IMG/VR virus record: IMGVR_UViG_3300026382_000022 | Coordinates: 1-53,694 of that record | Direction: 5' to 3' (one strand) | From: a virus | DNA length: 53,694 nucleotides | Shown: positions 8,412 through 16,600 of the stretch, in pieces | How positions within the stretch are numbered: the first letter of the stretch is position 1 | How the letters are laid out: each line of letters starts with the position of its first letter | The notes under the pieces: generated by a model | Told to the model about the DNA's origin: nothing | Database searches by the model: none | The model's input: the letters and a program-made list of their open reading frames with translations, nothing else | Position numbers and translations under genes: made by a program

Positions 8412-9686
8412 TTAAAGTATTAATCTGGTATTACCAGTATTACTTTCTATTATTGTTTGGTTTTCTTCTACTTCTTCACCTAATGTTATTAATACACTAG
8501 ATATATCCCTATTACCACTAACTACTTCATTTTTAATTTCATTTAGTTCATCAATAATTATATCTTTATTTTCAGTCATCATAGATCTTATTTTTTCATA
8601 GTCTATAACTGGACTAGGTTCTACTGTATTTTGTAGTATAATAGGAAATTTTTCTAAATTTCTATCTATATACAAAGTGAACTCTAATGATTTATTACCT
8701 TTAGTAATAGTAATATTATGTGGTGTTTTAATACCAGCATCACCATTAGCTTTATCTATATAGTAAGGCACCCATAAATCTATTTCACCATTACTATCAC
8801 TTAATTCATTAAAAACAATATCACCATTTTTATCTTTTATAAGAATATTAGCATGAGATATAATGCCACTATCATTATTTGTAACCACAGCATTAAATCT
8901 ATATGAATGTATTAGATCTACATTATCAGATTGTCTAAGTAATTTATAACCATCTAATAATTCAGAACCTCTAAACTCTATAGTGTTATGGCCTGGTGAA
9001 TCTAATACATTAGCTAAATGTTCATAACCACCGAATCTACCATAGTAAATAGTTAAATCACCTGTTAACTTAGGGTAATAATAAAAAGCACATCTTCTAT
9101 TATAAATTTCTAAAGTTTCTAAACAATTAATATTATTCATTTCTTTAATTTGCCCAGCTGGTATAATGATACCATATGTACCATTTGAATATCTAAAATT
9201 TATATTTTTTAATATAGAATCCATACCAGAAATTCTACCAAATCCTCTAATACTACAATCTATAATTTCTACTAAATTAGTACCTTCGAAAAATCCCCAA
9301 AAACACCAAATATCTATATGCGAATCATAAAGTAATAAATCACCACTATTATCTTTAGTCTTATGACCAAATCCATAAGTGTTATCAGGTTCAGTCATAC
9401 GTAATCTACAACCACCATAAGTTGAGCCATCTAATCGTTTTTTACCTAATTGTAATTTAGAATTTTTTTCTATCTGAAATACTTTACCAGTATGTTCAAT
9501 TATAACGTCAGAATCAACTATAGCGCCATTATTTATAATATATATGTCTAATGTTATTTTATAAAAATTATCTCTTTTAAATACTTGTCTAGCTTTACCA
9601 GAGCGTCTAGCTTTATCATAAATATCTTTAAAAGATACCACTGTGTCACTTATAGTTATTTTATTACTAGTGATACTTATACCCAT
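8412..9686 (-). CDS. Beta-helix-like tail/fibre protein
   Basis: 424 residues. An upstream GTG at 9692 is in frame, but ATG 9686 has AAGGAG at the right distance (5 nt) and is preferred. Residues 60-260 show irregular, short hydrophobic turns with many Gly, Asn and Asp residues, as in right-handed beta-helices. An Ig- or carboxypeptidase-regulatory-like domain follows at about 265-345 ('GEIDLWVPYYIDKANG'). The end is a coiled coil (about 360-420) and a Thr-Arg-Leu-Ile-Leu tail. Beta-helix domains in phage fibres often bind or cut surface glycans; no catalytic residues can be assigned here. It is the first gene of the fibre block. Confidence 0.65.
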   Translation of the reverse strand: MGISITSNKITISDTVVSFKDIYDKARRSGKARQVFKRDNFYKITLDIYIINNGAIVDSDVIIEHTGKVFQIEKNSKLQLGKKRLDGSTYGGCRLRMTEPDNTYGFGHKTKDNSGDLLLYDSHIDIWCFWGFFEGTNLVEIIDCSIRGFGRISGMDSILKNINFRYSNGTYGIIIPAGQIKEMNNINCLETLEIYNRRCAFYYYPKLTGDLTIYYGRFGGYEHLANVLDSPGHNTIEFRGSELLDGYKLLRQSDNVDLIHSYRFNAVVTNNDSGIISHANILIKDKNGDIVFNELSDSNGEIDLWVPYYIDKANGDAGIKTPHNITITKGNKSLEFTLYIDRNLEKFPIILQNTVEPSPVIDYEKIRSMMTENKDIIIDELNEIKNEVVSGNRDISSVLITLGEEVEENQTIIESNTGNTRLIL

Positions 9687-9731
9687 AGACACTCCTTATA
9701 TATTAAAAATAAAAATTTCGATATTCAAGAA

Positions 9732-9770
9732 ATACTAACGCTTACTCTTTTTGAGTAGCGTTAGTATCTT
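9732..9770. terminator. Intrinsic terminator at end of lysis cassette
   Basis: A 15-bp stem with one bulge (outer arm ATACTAACGC, inner arm TACTC, loop TTTTT) overlaps the last codons of the o-spanin gene. On the plus strand a TCTTTTTTT run follows; on the minus strand the weaker ATTTCTT follows. As the genes here run on the minus strand, it most likely ends lysis-cassette transcription before the fibre block. Confidence 0.65.
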
Positions 9771-10062
9771 TTTTTAAAGCATCAATTATATTTTCTAACT
9801 TACTACAATATTCTTCTTTATTAATTATAGTAATAGTTAAATCAACAGCTTCATTTCTAGTAATCCCATAATAAATCTTATTATCAAAAGATATTTTTTT
9901 AAATTTAACTTTTGTAATAGATTTAGGTTTAATTGGTATTTCTGGAAGTTCTCGCTGTACATAAACTACTTTAGTAGGACCTGGTACTTTAACATACTGA
10001 ACTTTTTCAAAACAACCAGTTAAGAAAATAGTTATAGTAAATAATAATAAATATTTTAACAT
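9742..10062 (-). CDS. Outer-membrane lipoprotein spanin (o-spanin, Rz1-like)
   Basis: 106 residues. The N-terminus is a lipoprotein signal peptide with lipobox Leu-Thr-Gly-Cys, so Cys17 would be lipidated and the mature protein anchored in the outer membrane. A Pro-rich stretch follows (about 25-45: Pro-Gly-Pro, then Pro-Glu-Ile-Pro-Ile-Lys-Pro), typical of Rz1-type o-spanins, then a short helical C-terminus. Its start codon overlaps the stop of the i-spanin gene (TAATG), so the two are translationally coupled. Together they would span the periplasm and fuse inner and outer membranes at the last step of lysis. The pairing is the main evidence for a Gram-negative host. Confidence 0.8.
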   Translation of the reverse strand: MLKYLLLFTITIFLTGCFEKVQYVKVPGPTKVVYVQRELPEIPIKPKSITKVKFKKISFDNKIYYGITRNEAVDLTITIINKEEYCSKLENIIDALKKDTNATQKE

Positions 10063-10502
10063 TATAATCCTCCTAACTGTTTATTAAGATTAAACAATAT
10101 TTTATCATTATTGTCTTCTTCACTAATTATAACCTCACATTTTTTAAGCTTATAGACAGTCTTAACTTTAGGTTTAGTGTTAACTTTAAGTTTTAAAGAT
10201 TCTATAATATTTAATAATTCTATTTCTTTATGTTTAGTAACAGAATATTGTGATTTACAAAGTGCTACAGATTTATTAGCATCTCTTTTAATATCATCTA
10301 AAGTTTTTAAATTATCTAAATTCACTTTTGATAATCTTTCAACTTCTCTAGAAGATTTATCTAATTCAGTTTTATACATGTGTATATCTTCATTAAGATT
10401 ATTTATAGTGGATTTTAAATTTATTATATAAATACCAATAAATGCTATTATTAAAGCAACTAAAATAGTTTTCCAATTTTTTAATAAAAATGAAATACCC
10501 AT
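10062..10502 (-). CDS. Inner-membrane spanin (i-spanin, Rz-like)
   Basis: 146 residues. One N-terminal transmembrane helix (about 11-29) is followed by a long periplasmic coiled coil (about 30-110) with regular Leu/Ile spacing, then a short Lys-rich tail. This is the topology of Rz-type i-spanins, which bind the o-spanin lipoprotein across the periplasm. Two cysteines (about 81 and 122) could form an intermolecular disulphide. ATG 10502 overlaps the TAA of the upstream gene, and its own stop overlaps the o-spanin start. The family has low sequence conservation, so the call rests on topology and context. Confidence 0.78.
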   Translation of the reverse strand: MGISFLLKNWKTILVALIIAFIGIYIINLKSTINNLNEDIHMYKTELDKSSREVERLSKVNLDNLKTLDDIKRDANKSVALCKSQYSVTKHKEIELLNIIESLKLKVNTKPKVKTVYKLKKCEVIISEEDNNDKILFNLNKQLGGL

Positions 10503-11194
10503 TATTTATCCTTTAGTACTTTACCAAATTCCCAAGAATATGCTGGTATCTTTTTACCGTCCATAACTATATAACCATGTTCCATCCAACCAAATATTCT
10601 ACCTTTTATAACAAAAGAAAATACTTTAGCAGGATCTAAAGTTTGGTTAAATTTATAATTAAAATTATATGCAGGGTTTCTTAAAGTCCACCAGAACACA
10701 CTCCAGAATTCATATAATGGACATCTAGATCTATTATCACCAAGATCAAATGTATTACCTTTTATATCGGAATTATCAGCATATTCAACTGCTTTTTTAA
10801 GTTTTTCAACTATGAATTCAGGCATCCATTTTTTTCTTTCTTTATTAATAATAGTTAAGTTAAAACCTTTACTATATGTATCCTCATTAGCATCATCATC
10901 TAACAATAGCCAAAATGGTAATAAGAAATAATATTGTAATGTATTAACTTTATTCTTTTTAACAAAACCATCAATATTACCATGTCCGTGATTAAATAAT
11001 ATCCAACCACCTAACACTCTCTTAGGTTCTCTTTCCCAAAGTCTTTTTAATATAATACCATTTTCTAAATGATAGTTATAAATTCTATTTCTAAGATATG
11101 CTCTAAAAGGTATAACTAAGAAAATGAATGGAAAAACTATACGTCTAATAATCACTGTAAATAATACAAATAAATAATATGAATACTTATACAT
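10502..11194 (-). CDS. Conserved phage membrane protein, paralogue of 46666-47328
   Basis: 230 residues, ATG 11194 after GAGGAG. Residues 5-32 form one or two transmembrane segments; the rest is a cytoplasmic or periplasmic domain with many aromatic residues. Conserved-looking motifs are 'WLLLDDDANEDTY' (about 95-107) and 'FDLGDNRSRCPL' (about 148-160). The same motif order occurs in the protein at 46666 ('WIWLDDTAECDTY' and 'YNIGDLRISEPM'). I recognise the pattern as a type found in other phages but cannot name a function. Its place between holin-like and spanin genes suggests a role in lysis timing or membrane remodelling, but this is inference. Confidence 0.6.
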   Translation of the reverse strand: MYKYSYYLFVLFTVIIRRIVFPFIFLVIPFRAYLRNRIYNYHLENGIILKRLWEREPKRVLGGWILFNHGHGNIDGFVKKNKVNTLQYYFLLPFWLLLDDDANEDTYSKGFNLTIINKERKKWMPEFIVEKLKKAVEYADNSDIKGNTFDLGDNRSRCPLYEFWSVFWWTLRNPAYNFNYKFNQTLDPAKVFSFVIKGRIFGWMEHGYIVMDGKKIPAYSWEFGKVLKDK

Positions 11195-11196
11195 AA

Positions 11197-11427
11197 TTAC
11201 TCCTCTACTTTAGTTTCGAAATGACTTTTTAAAATTAATGTTAACGCACCGAATACAGCACCAACTATCACATTTAATGTCATAGGATCAATACCTTTAA
11301 CATCATTAATCCAAGTAGGACTAACTATTAACCAAGCTAAATACATAAAAAATGCTAAAACTATATATCTAGCGCCTAATTTAATATTAGGTTTTTTACA
11401 ATCACATTTTTTCTTTTCTTCACTCAT
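11197..11427 (-). CDS. Holin-like small membrane protein
   Basis: 76 residues, ATG 11427 with AGGAG upstream, overlapping the preceding gene by 8 nt. Two transmembrane helices (about 20-36 and 50-67) are joined by a short loop, with a charged, Lys/Cys-rich N-terminus and a charged C-terminus. This suits a class II-type holin, which would open the inner membrane and release the endolysin. The 'MTLNVIVGAVFGALTLILKS' second helix is typical of holin-superfamily proteins. Its position within the spanin/endolysin cassette supports the call. Confidence 0.7.
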   Translation of the reverse strand: MSEEKKKCDCKKPNIKLGARYIVLAFFMYLAWLIVSPTWINDVKGIDPMTLNVIVGAVFGALTLILKSHFETKVEE

Positions 11428-12064
11428 GGTTTAACTCCTCTTTTAATTTGTCACAATCTATAATCATAGACTGTAATTTGTATATATTATTATCATTAGG
11501 TATTTTAAAACATTGTTGAAAATCTTTATATTTTAAAATCTTATAATAATCTTTTGGTATTTGTATATCTTTAAACTTTTCTTCAGTATATGTAATTATA
11601 GTTAAAACATCTATATAAGGGTACTCAGTAGCTAAAGTTCTAATATAGTCCTCTACTACCAGATAACTATATTTATTCGTTCTAGGGTACTGCAATGTAA
11701 CATTAGACATAACATATGTCTCTTTTAAAGATCTTATAGAAAAATCCTGACTAGCATCAGACACTATAGTATGTCCTAAATTAAAATTAGAATTTTTAAA
11801 TTTAGAAGAATACACTCTATATTTTCTAGGTATTCTAGTATCAGATCTAAAATAATATTTTGTTGTAATATTATATTTATTAACTTTATCATCTAACCTA
11901 ACATACCCAGCTATAGGTGATTTATAATTTAAATCATAACATACATTATAATACCTATTAACTAATAATACCTCACAATTATCTATATACTCTTTTTTTA
12001 AATCTGTGAACATACCAGCTATCAATAATACTGGTAACCAAACTAACACTAAAATCTTTCTCAT
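11420..12064 (-). CDS. Secreted DNA/RNA non-specific endonuclease (NUC1-like)
   Basis: 214 residues. An N-terminal signal peptide (about 1-18) predicts export. Residues 70-130 resemble the beta-beta-alpha-metal nuclease core: 'NFNLGHTIVSDASQDF' with His98 in place of the family's Asp-Arg-Gly-His element, followed by 'YVMSNVTLQYPRTN', where Asn121 would hold the Mg ion and Gln125 matches the usual Asn-x-x-Pro-Gln region. The usual Arg before Gly-His is replaced by Leu, so activity may be altered. It overlaps its neighbours by 4 and 8 nt within the lysis cassette. A periplasmic or extracellular nuclease could degrade host or biofilm DNA around the time of lysis. Confidence 0.65.
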   Translation of the reverse strand: MRKILVLVWLPVLLIAGMFTDLKKEYIDNCEVLLVNRYYNVCYDLNYKSPIAGYVRLDDKVNKYNITTKYYFRSDTRIPRKYRVYSSKFKNSNFNLGHTIVSDASQDFSIRSLKETYVMSNVTLQYPRTNKYSYLVVEDYIRTLATEYPYIDVLTIITYTEEKFKDIQIPKDYYKILKYKDFQQCFKIPNDNNIYKLQSMIIDCDKLKEELNHE

Positions 12065-12456
12065 GAATATTCTGTCCTTATTTTATTATTTTCTATATAA
12101 ATTTTCTTTATTAAACTAACACCATTAGGTACATCACCTGATAATGTAAAGATTATTAAATTCTCATTTCGCATATCAGTTATCTTAGTTATTACTTTAT
12201 CATCAGGTAATAAATACTTAGTAACATAGTAATCATCATTACTTGTATCTACAATATAAGGGAAACTTAATATATTTTGTGCTATGATTTCATATGTTGC
12301 TGGCAACACTACTGTTTTAATATTTTCAGTTATTTCATCGCCAGTTATGTTATCTTCATCACCATTACAATTATCTAAAAGATTACATAATGGATAGTTA
12401 TTAGTTGCTAATAATTTAAGATTATTTAATTTTTCTACTAATAATTCATTCATCAT
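12061..12456 (-). CDS. Hypothetical protein of the lysis cassette
   Basis: 131 residues with two adjacent possible starts (12456 or 12453); AGGA lies just upstream. The protein is acidic, with a cluster of Asp/Asn/Glu at about 28-42, then a beta-rich second half. There is no signal peptide or membrane helix. It overlaps the upstream gene by 11 nt and the nuclease gene by 4 nt, so the three are translated together. It could be an immunity-type or chaperone partner of the downstream nuclease, but nothing in the sequence proves this. Family not recognised. Confidence 0.55.
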   Translation of the reverse strand: MMNELLVEKLNNLKLLATNNYPLCNLLDNCNGDEDNITGDEITENIKTVVLPATYEIIAQNILSFPYIVDTSNDDYYVTKYLLPDDKVITKITDMRNENLIIFTLSGDVPNGVSLIKKIYIENNKIRTEYS

Positions 12457-12946
12457 TATTATGTCCTAATCTATGTTTAGATAATCTATACATATCAGCA
12501 GGTGATAGATCAGATGGTGTAACATCAATATATTCATCTACTAATAATAGTTGTAAAATTTTACTAGCTATCTCACTACAGAACCATTTATTCTTATCAT
12601 CCATACCTAATTTAATAAATTGTGATAAAAATATACCACACATATCATATGGGTTACCATCTCTTTCAAATATAAATTTATAAATTTTATCATATTGTTC
12701 ATCAGTAACCAATATTTTACCAAAATCTATAATTGTCCATTTATCAGTTATATATGGTTTAAGTGGGTGTATGTAAATACCTTCTTTAGGATCTGCAGAG
12801 ATCCACATATTATCTAAAATTAATTCTACATGATAATGTATACCTTTAGTTCTAACTTGTATACCTTTAGCTATTATTTTATCTATCATAGTAGCATCAT
12901 CACTAACTTTATGTTTTAAAGCTATTTTAACTTCCATACTTTTCAT
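12446..12946 (-). CDS. Permuted NlpC/P60 (YiiX-like) papain-fold protein
   Basis: 166 residues. The frame could begin at a TTG (12970), but ATG 12946 has AAGGAATTC right before it. The key pattern is His before Cys: 'HYHVELIL' (His39) and 'KWFCSEI' (Cys123), as in circularly permuted NlpC/P60 proteins such as YiiX, where these form the catalytic pair. The segment 'NPYDMCGIFLSQF' (about 98-110) also matches the family. Members cut amide or thioester bonds in peptidoglycan or lipids. Next to the endolysin, a peptidoglycan amidase or envelope hydrolase is plausible. No signal peptide is present, so it would need the holin to reach the wall. Confidence 0.65.
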   Translation of the reverse strand: MKSMEVKIALKHKVSDDATMIDKIIAKGIQVRTKGIHYHVELILDNMWISADPKEGIYIHPLKPYITDKWTIIDFGKILVTDEQYDKIYKFIFERDGNPYDMCGIFLSQFIKLGMDDKNKWFCSEIASKILQLLLVDEYIDVTPSDLSPADMYRLSKHRLGHNNDE

Positions 12947-12983
12947 ATTGAATTCCTTATTTGTATTCAAAAAAAAGAGATAT

Positions 12984-13012
12984 ACACTACTAGCTATATT
13001 AGCTAGTAGTGT
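12984..13012 (-). terminator. Intrinsic terminator after endolysin gene
   Basis: A perfect 12-bp stem (ACACTACTAGCT / AGCTAGTAGTGT) has a 5-nt loop. On the minus strand it is followed by ATATCTC and then a run of eight T. It lies directly after the endolysin stop codon, separating it from the rest of the lysis cassette. Confidence 0.8.
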
Positions 13013-13014
13013 GT

Positions 13015-13644
13015 TTAATACAGATTATCTAATCTATTATTCCAACCTTTTAAATATAAAAGATATTTATCAGGATTAGAAACAACTAAGTCAGCATAAT
13101 ATCTACGCATATTAGAAATAGTTTCAAACTTAAAAACATAAGTCATTAATGGTTTATTAAAATCTAAAGACTCTAAAGCATTTTTAGTTTTAGTACCATA
13201 CTGACCATCTACAGTTGAGAGTTGTTCTTTAGGTATATCTAAAATATTAGATTTTTGTAAATGTATCAATGTTCTTTGTATAGATTTCCAAGTACCTGTT
13301 ATAGAATTAGTATAGAGATTAAAAATCATTATTTGTAACTCTTTAGGAAATAGTTCTAAATGAGCACCATAAAGATACCTATCGTAAAATTCACTTAACA
13401 TGACTTTTATCATAGTTTTATCTAAATGTTGATCTACTAGATCTATTTCTTCTTTAGTCCATTCTGAAGAAGGTGTTTCTATATTTAAAGTAGAAGCAAC
13501 TGTATCTATATAACTAAATATAGCTGCATCACCATGTGCTTTTCTATATACACCACCTGGTGTGGTGATATCATCTTCAGTAGAATTTCTGTGTAAATAT
13601 TCACCTTCTACTTTTAAAATGTAATTCAATAACTCATCTGTCAT
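13015..13644 (-). CDS. Endolysin, GH108-type muramidase with peptidoglycan-binding domain
   Basis: 209 residues. ATG 13644 has AAGGA 7 nt upstream and is preferred over the longer frame from 13677. The N-terminus 'YILKVEGEYLHRN' contains the catalytic Glu13 in the Glu-Gly context of glycoside hydrolase family 108 (N-acetylmuramidase), followed by 'TTPGGVYRKAHG', matching the family's Asp-x-Gly-Gly-x-Thr-x-x-Gly element. A peptidoglycan-binding-3-like part ('DGQYGTKTKNAL') covers about 150-205. It would cut the glycan backbone. No signal peptide is present, so holin-dependent release is expected. Hairpins flank the gene on both sides, so its dosage may be set separately. Confidence 0.78.
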   Translation of the reverse strand: MTDELLNYILKVEGEYLHRNSTEDDITTPGGVYRKAHGDAAIFSYIDTVASTLNIETPSSEWTKEEIDLVDQHLDKTMIKVMLSEFYDRYLYGAHLELFPKELQIMIFNLYTNSITGTWKSIQRTLIHLQKSNILDIPKEQLSTVDGQYGTKTKNALESLDFNKPLMTYVFKFETISNMRRYYADLVVSNPDKYLLYLKGWNNRLDNLY

Positions 13645-13660
13645 ATAAAATCCTTGTATG

Positions 13661-13682
13661 GAGTAGTGTGTGACCACTACTC
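13661..13682. promoter_or_regulatory. Intergenic hairpin before endolysin gene
   Basis: An 8-bp perfect stem (GAGTAGTG / CACTACTC) with loop TGTGAC lies between the end of the propeller gene and the endolysin start. No U-run follows it on the minus strand, so it may slow transcription or stabilise mRNA rather than terminate. Confidence 0.45.
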
Positions 13683-13697
13683 TAAGTTTGTGATATA

Positions 13698-16600
13698 TTA
13701 GCTTAACATATCTAATTGTGTTGTTAATGGTTCAACAACAGTAGTATCTTTTTTAGAAGCTCTTATTTTACGTTGGATAGCTCTACCTTGTTTAGTAAGA
13801 GTATCGTATTTATTAATAAAATAAGTTCCGTCGAAAGTTTTAGAAACAACTGGTAATTTAACAGATTTATCTAAAATGTATGCTTCATCAGGAGCTTCTG
13901 TTAATTCATCAAATGATAAAGTGTATTGATTTAAATCTTTTCCTAATTTAAAAGTATAAACTTTACCAGCACCAGAAGCTGTAGTATCTTCACCATAAGC
14001 ACCTACTAGAGCCACTAGTCCATCACTAGATAATGCTACACCACTACCAAAATAATCACTAGCTTCTATATCACTAGATTGGAACATATTTACTTCAGTC
14101 CAATCATCATCTATAGTAGCTCTTTTATAAGTATATACTTTACCAGCATTAGTAGCTGTAGCATCTTCATTAAAAGCACCTACTAGAGCTACTAAACCAT
14201 CACCAGATAATGCTACTGATATACCAAAATAATCATCAGCTTCTACATCACTAGATTGGAACATATTTACTTCAGTCCAGTCATCATCTATACTATCTCT
14301 TTTATATGTATAAACTTTACCAGCATTAGATGCTGTGGTGTCTTCATATAAAGCACCTACTAAAGCCGTTAAACCATCACTAGATAATGCTACTGATATA
14401 CCAAAATTATCACCTTCTTCTATATCACTAGATTGGAACATATTGACTTCAGTCCAGTCATCATCTATAGTAGCTCTTTTATAAGTATATACTTTACCAG
14501 CACCATCAGCAGTAGTATCTTCAGCATGGGCACCTACTAAAGCTACTAGTCCATCACTAGATAACGCTACTGATGTACCAAATTTATCATCAGCTTCTAT
14601 ATCACTAGATTGGAACATATTAACTTCAGTCCAGTTATCATCTATAGTATCTCTTTTATAAGTATATACTTTACCAGCATTACCAACTGTAGTATCTTCA
14701 TAATATGCACCCACTAGTGCTACTAATCCATCACCAGATAGTGCTACCGATCTACCAAAATAATCATTAGCTTCTATATCACTAGATTGGAACATATTTA
14801 CTTCAGTCCAGTCATCATCTATAGTATCTCTTTTATAAGTATATACCTTACCAGCATCAGAAGCTGTGGTATCTTCTTGATAAGCACCTACTAAAGCTAC
14901 TAGTCCATCACCAGATAATGCTGTACTGATACCAAAATAATCACTAGCCTCTATATCACTAGATTGGAAACTATTGATTTCTTTAGGATGTTCTAAATCT
15001 AAATCATACACTATTTCAGATGTAACATTATTCACTGTAACTTCAGAACCATCTAAAATAACTTTATCATCTACCATTATAGGTAAATCTTTTTCAGTTT
15101 TACCAACATATTCAGTTGTTGTAGAACTTACTTTTTCTAATTCTACATTACCTTTATAATAAGCATCTATGATATTAGAAGTTAAATTATGGTTAGGTAG
15201 CATCATTTTATATTTAGTAACACCATTATCATCAATAGTAGTAATATCACCAGGCATTGCTTCTACACTATTAACTATTAATAATGAATTTTTAAGTGGA
15301 TTAACAGATACTAAATAAGAACCATCAGAAACTGTTAATGGATCTAGTTCAATATGTTCTTCTGGTAATGTTAACATTTTAGAAGGAGTATCTTCTAAAC
15401 TAATAGAAACTTCTACTTCATCACCATAGTAAAATGATACTGGTAATGTTGATACTGGAGTTTGAAGTTCCATTTTGAAACCATTTAATAGCTTATAAGT
15501 ATAAACCTTTCCCGCATTAGATACTGTAGTATCTTCATTAAAAGCACCTACTAGAGCTACTAACCCATCACTAGATAATGCTACTGATCTACCAAATCTA
15601 TCATCAGCTTCTATATCACTAGATTGGAACATATTTACTTCAGTCCAGTCATCATCTATAGTAGCTCTTTTATAAGTATATACCTTACCAGCATCAGTAG
15701 CTGTAGTATCTTCTCTTGTAGCACCTACTAGTACTACTAGACCATCACCAGATAATGCTACTGATACACCAAAATAATCACTAGCCTCTATATCACTAGA
15801 TTGGAAACTATTTACTTCAGTCCAGTCATCATCTATAGTAGCTCTCTTATAAGTATAAACTTTACCTGCATTAGAAGCTGTAGTGTCTTCAAGAAATGCG
15901 CCTACTAGAGCTACCAGACCATCATCGGATAATGCTACTGATACACCAAAATTATCATTCTCTCCCACATCACTAGATTGGAACATATTTACTTCAGTCC
16001 AATCATCATCTATAGTAACTCTTTTATAAGTATAAACTTTACCTGCACCAGGAGCGGTAGTATCTTCAGCATGGGTACCTACTAGAGCAACTAACCCATC
16101 ACTAGATAACGCTACTGATACACCAAAATAATCACCTTCTTCTATATCACTAGATTGAAAACTATTTACTTCAGTCCAGTTATCGTCTATAGTAGCTCTT
16201 TTATAAGTATAAACTTTACCAGCATTAGAAGCTGTAGTATCTTCATTACGAGCACCTACTATAGCCACTAGACCATCGCCAGATAATGCTACTGACCCGC
16301 CAAAATAGTCACCTTCTTCTACATCACTAGATTGAAAACTATTTACTTCAGTCCAGTTATCATCTATAGTAGCTCTTTTATAAGTATATACCTTACCAGC
16401 ATTAGAAGCTGTAGTGTCTTCATAATGAGCACCTACTAATGCTACTAACCCATCATTAGATAACGCTACTGATATACCAAAATGATCACCTTCTTCTACA
16501 TCACTAGATTGGAAACTATTGATTTCATCAGCTATTAAAATTGGTTCAGTATTTTCTACGATATTTCCTAATTTAAAAGTATAAACTTTACCAGCACCAG

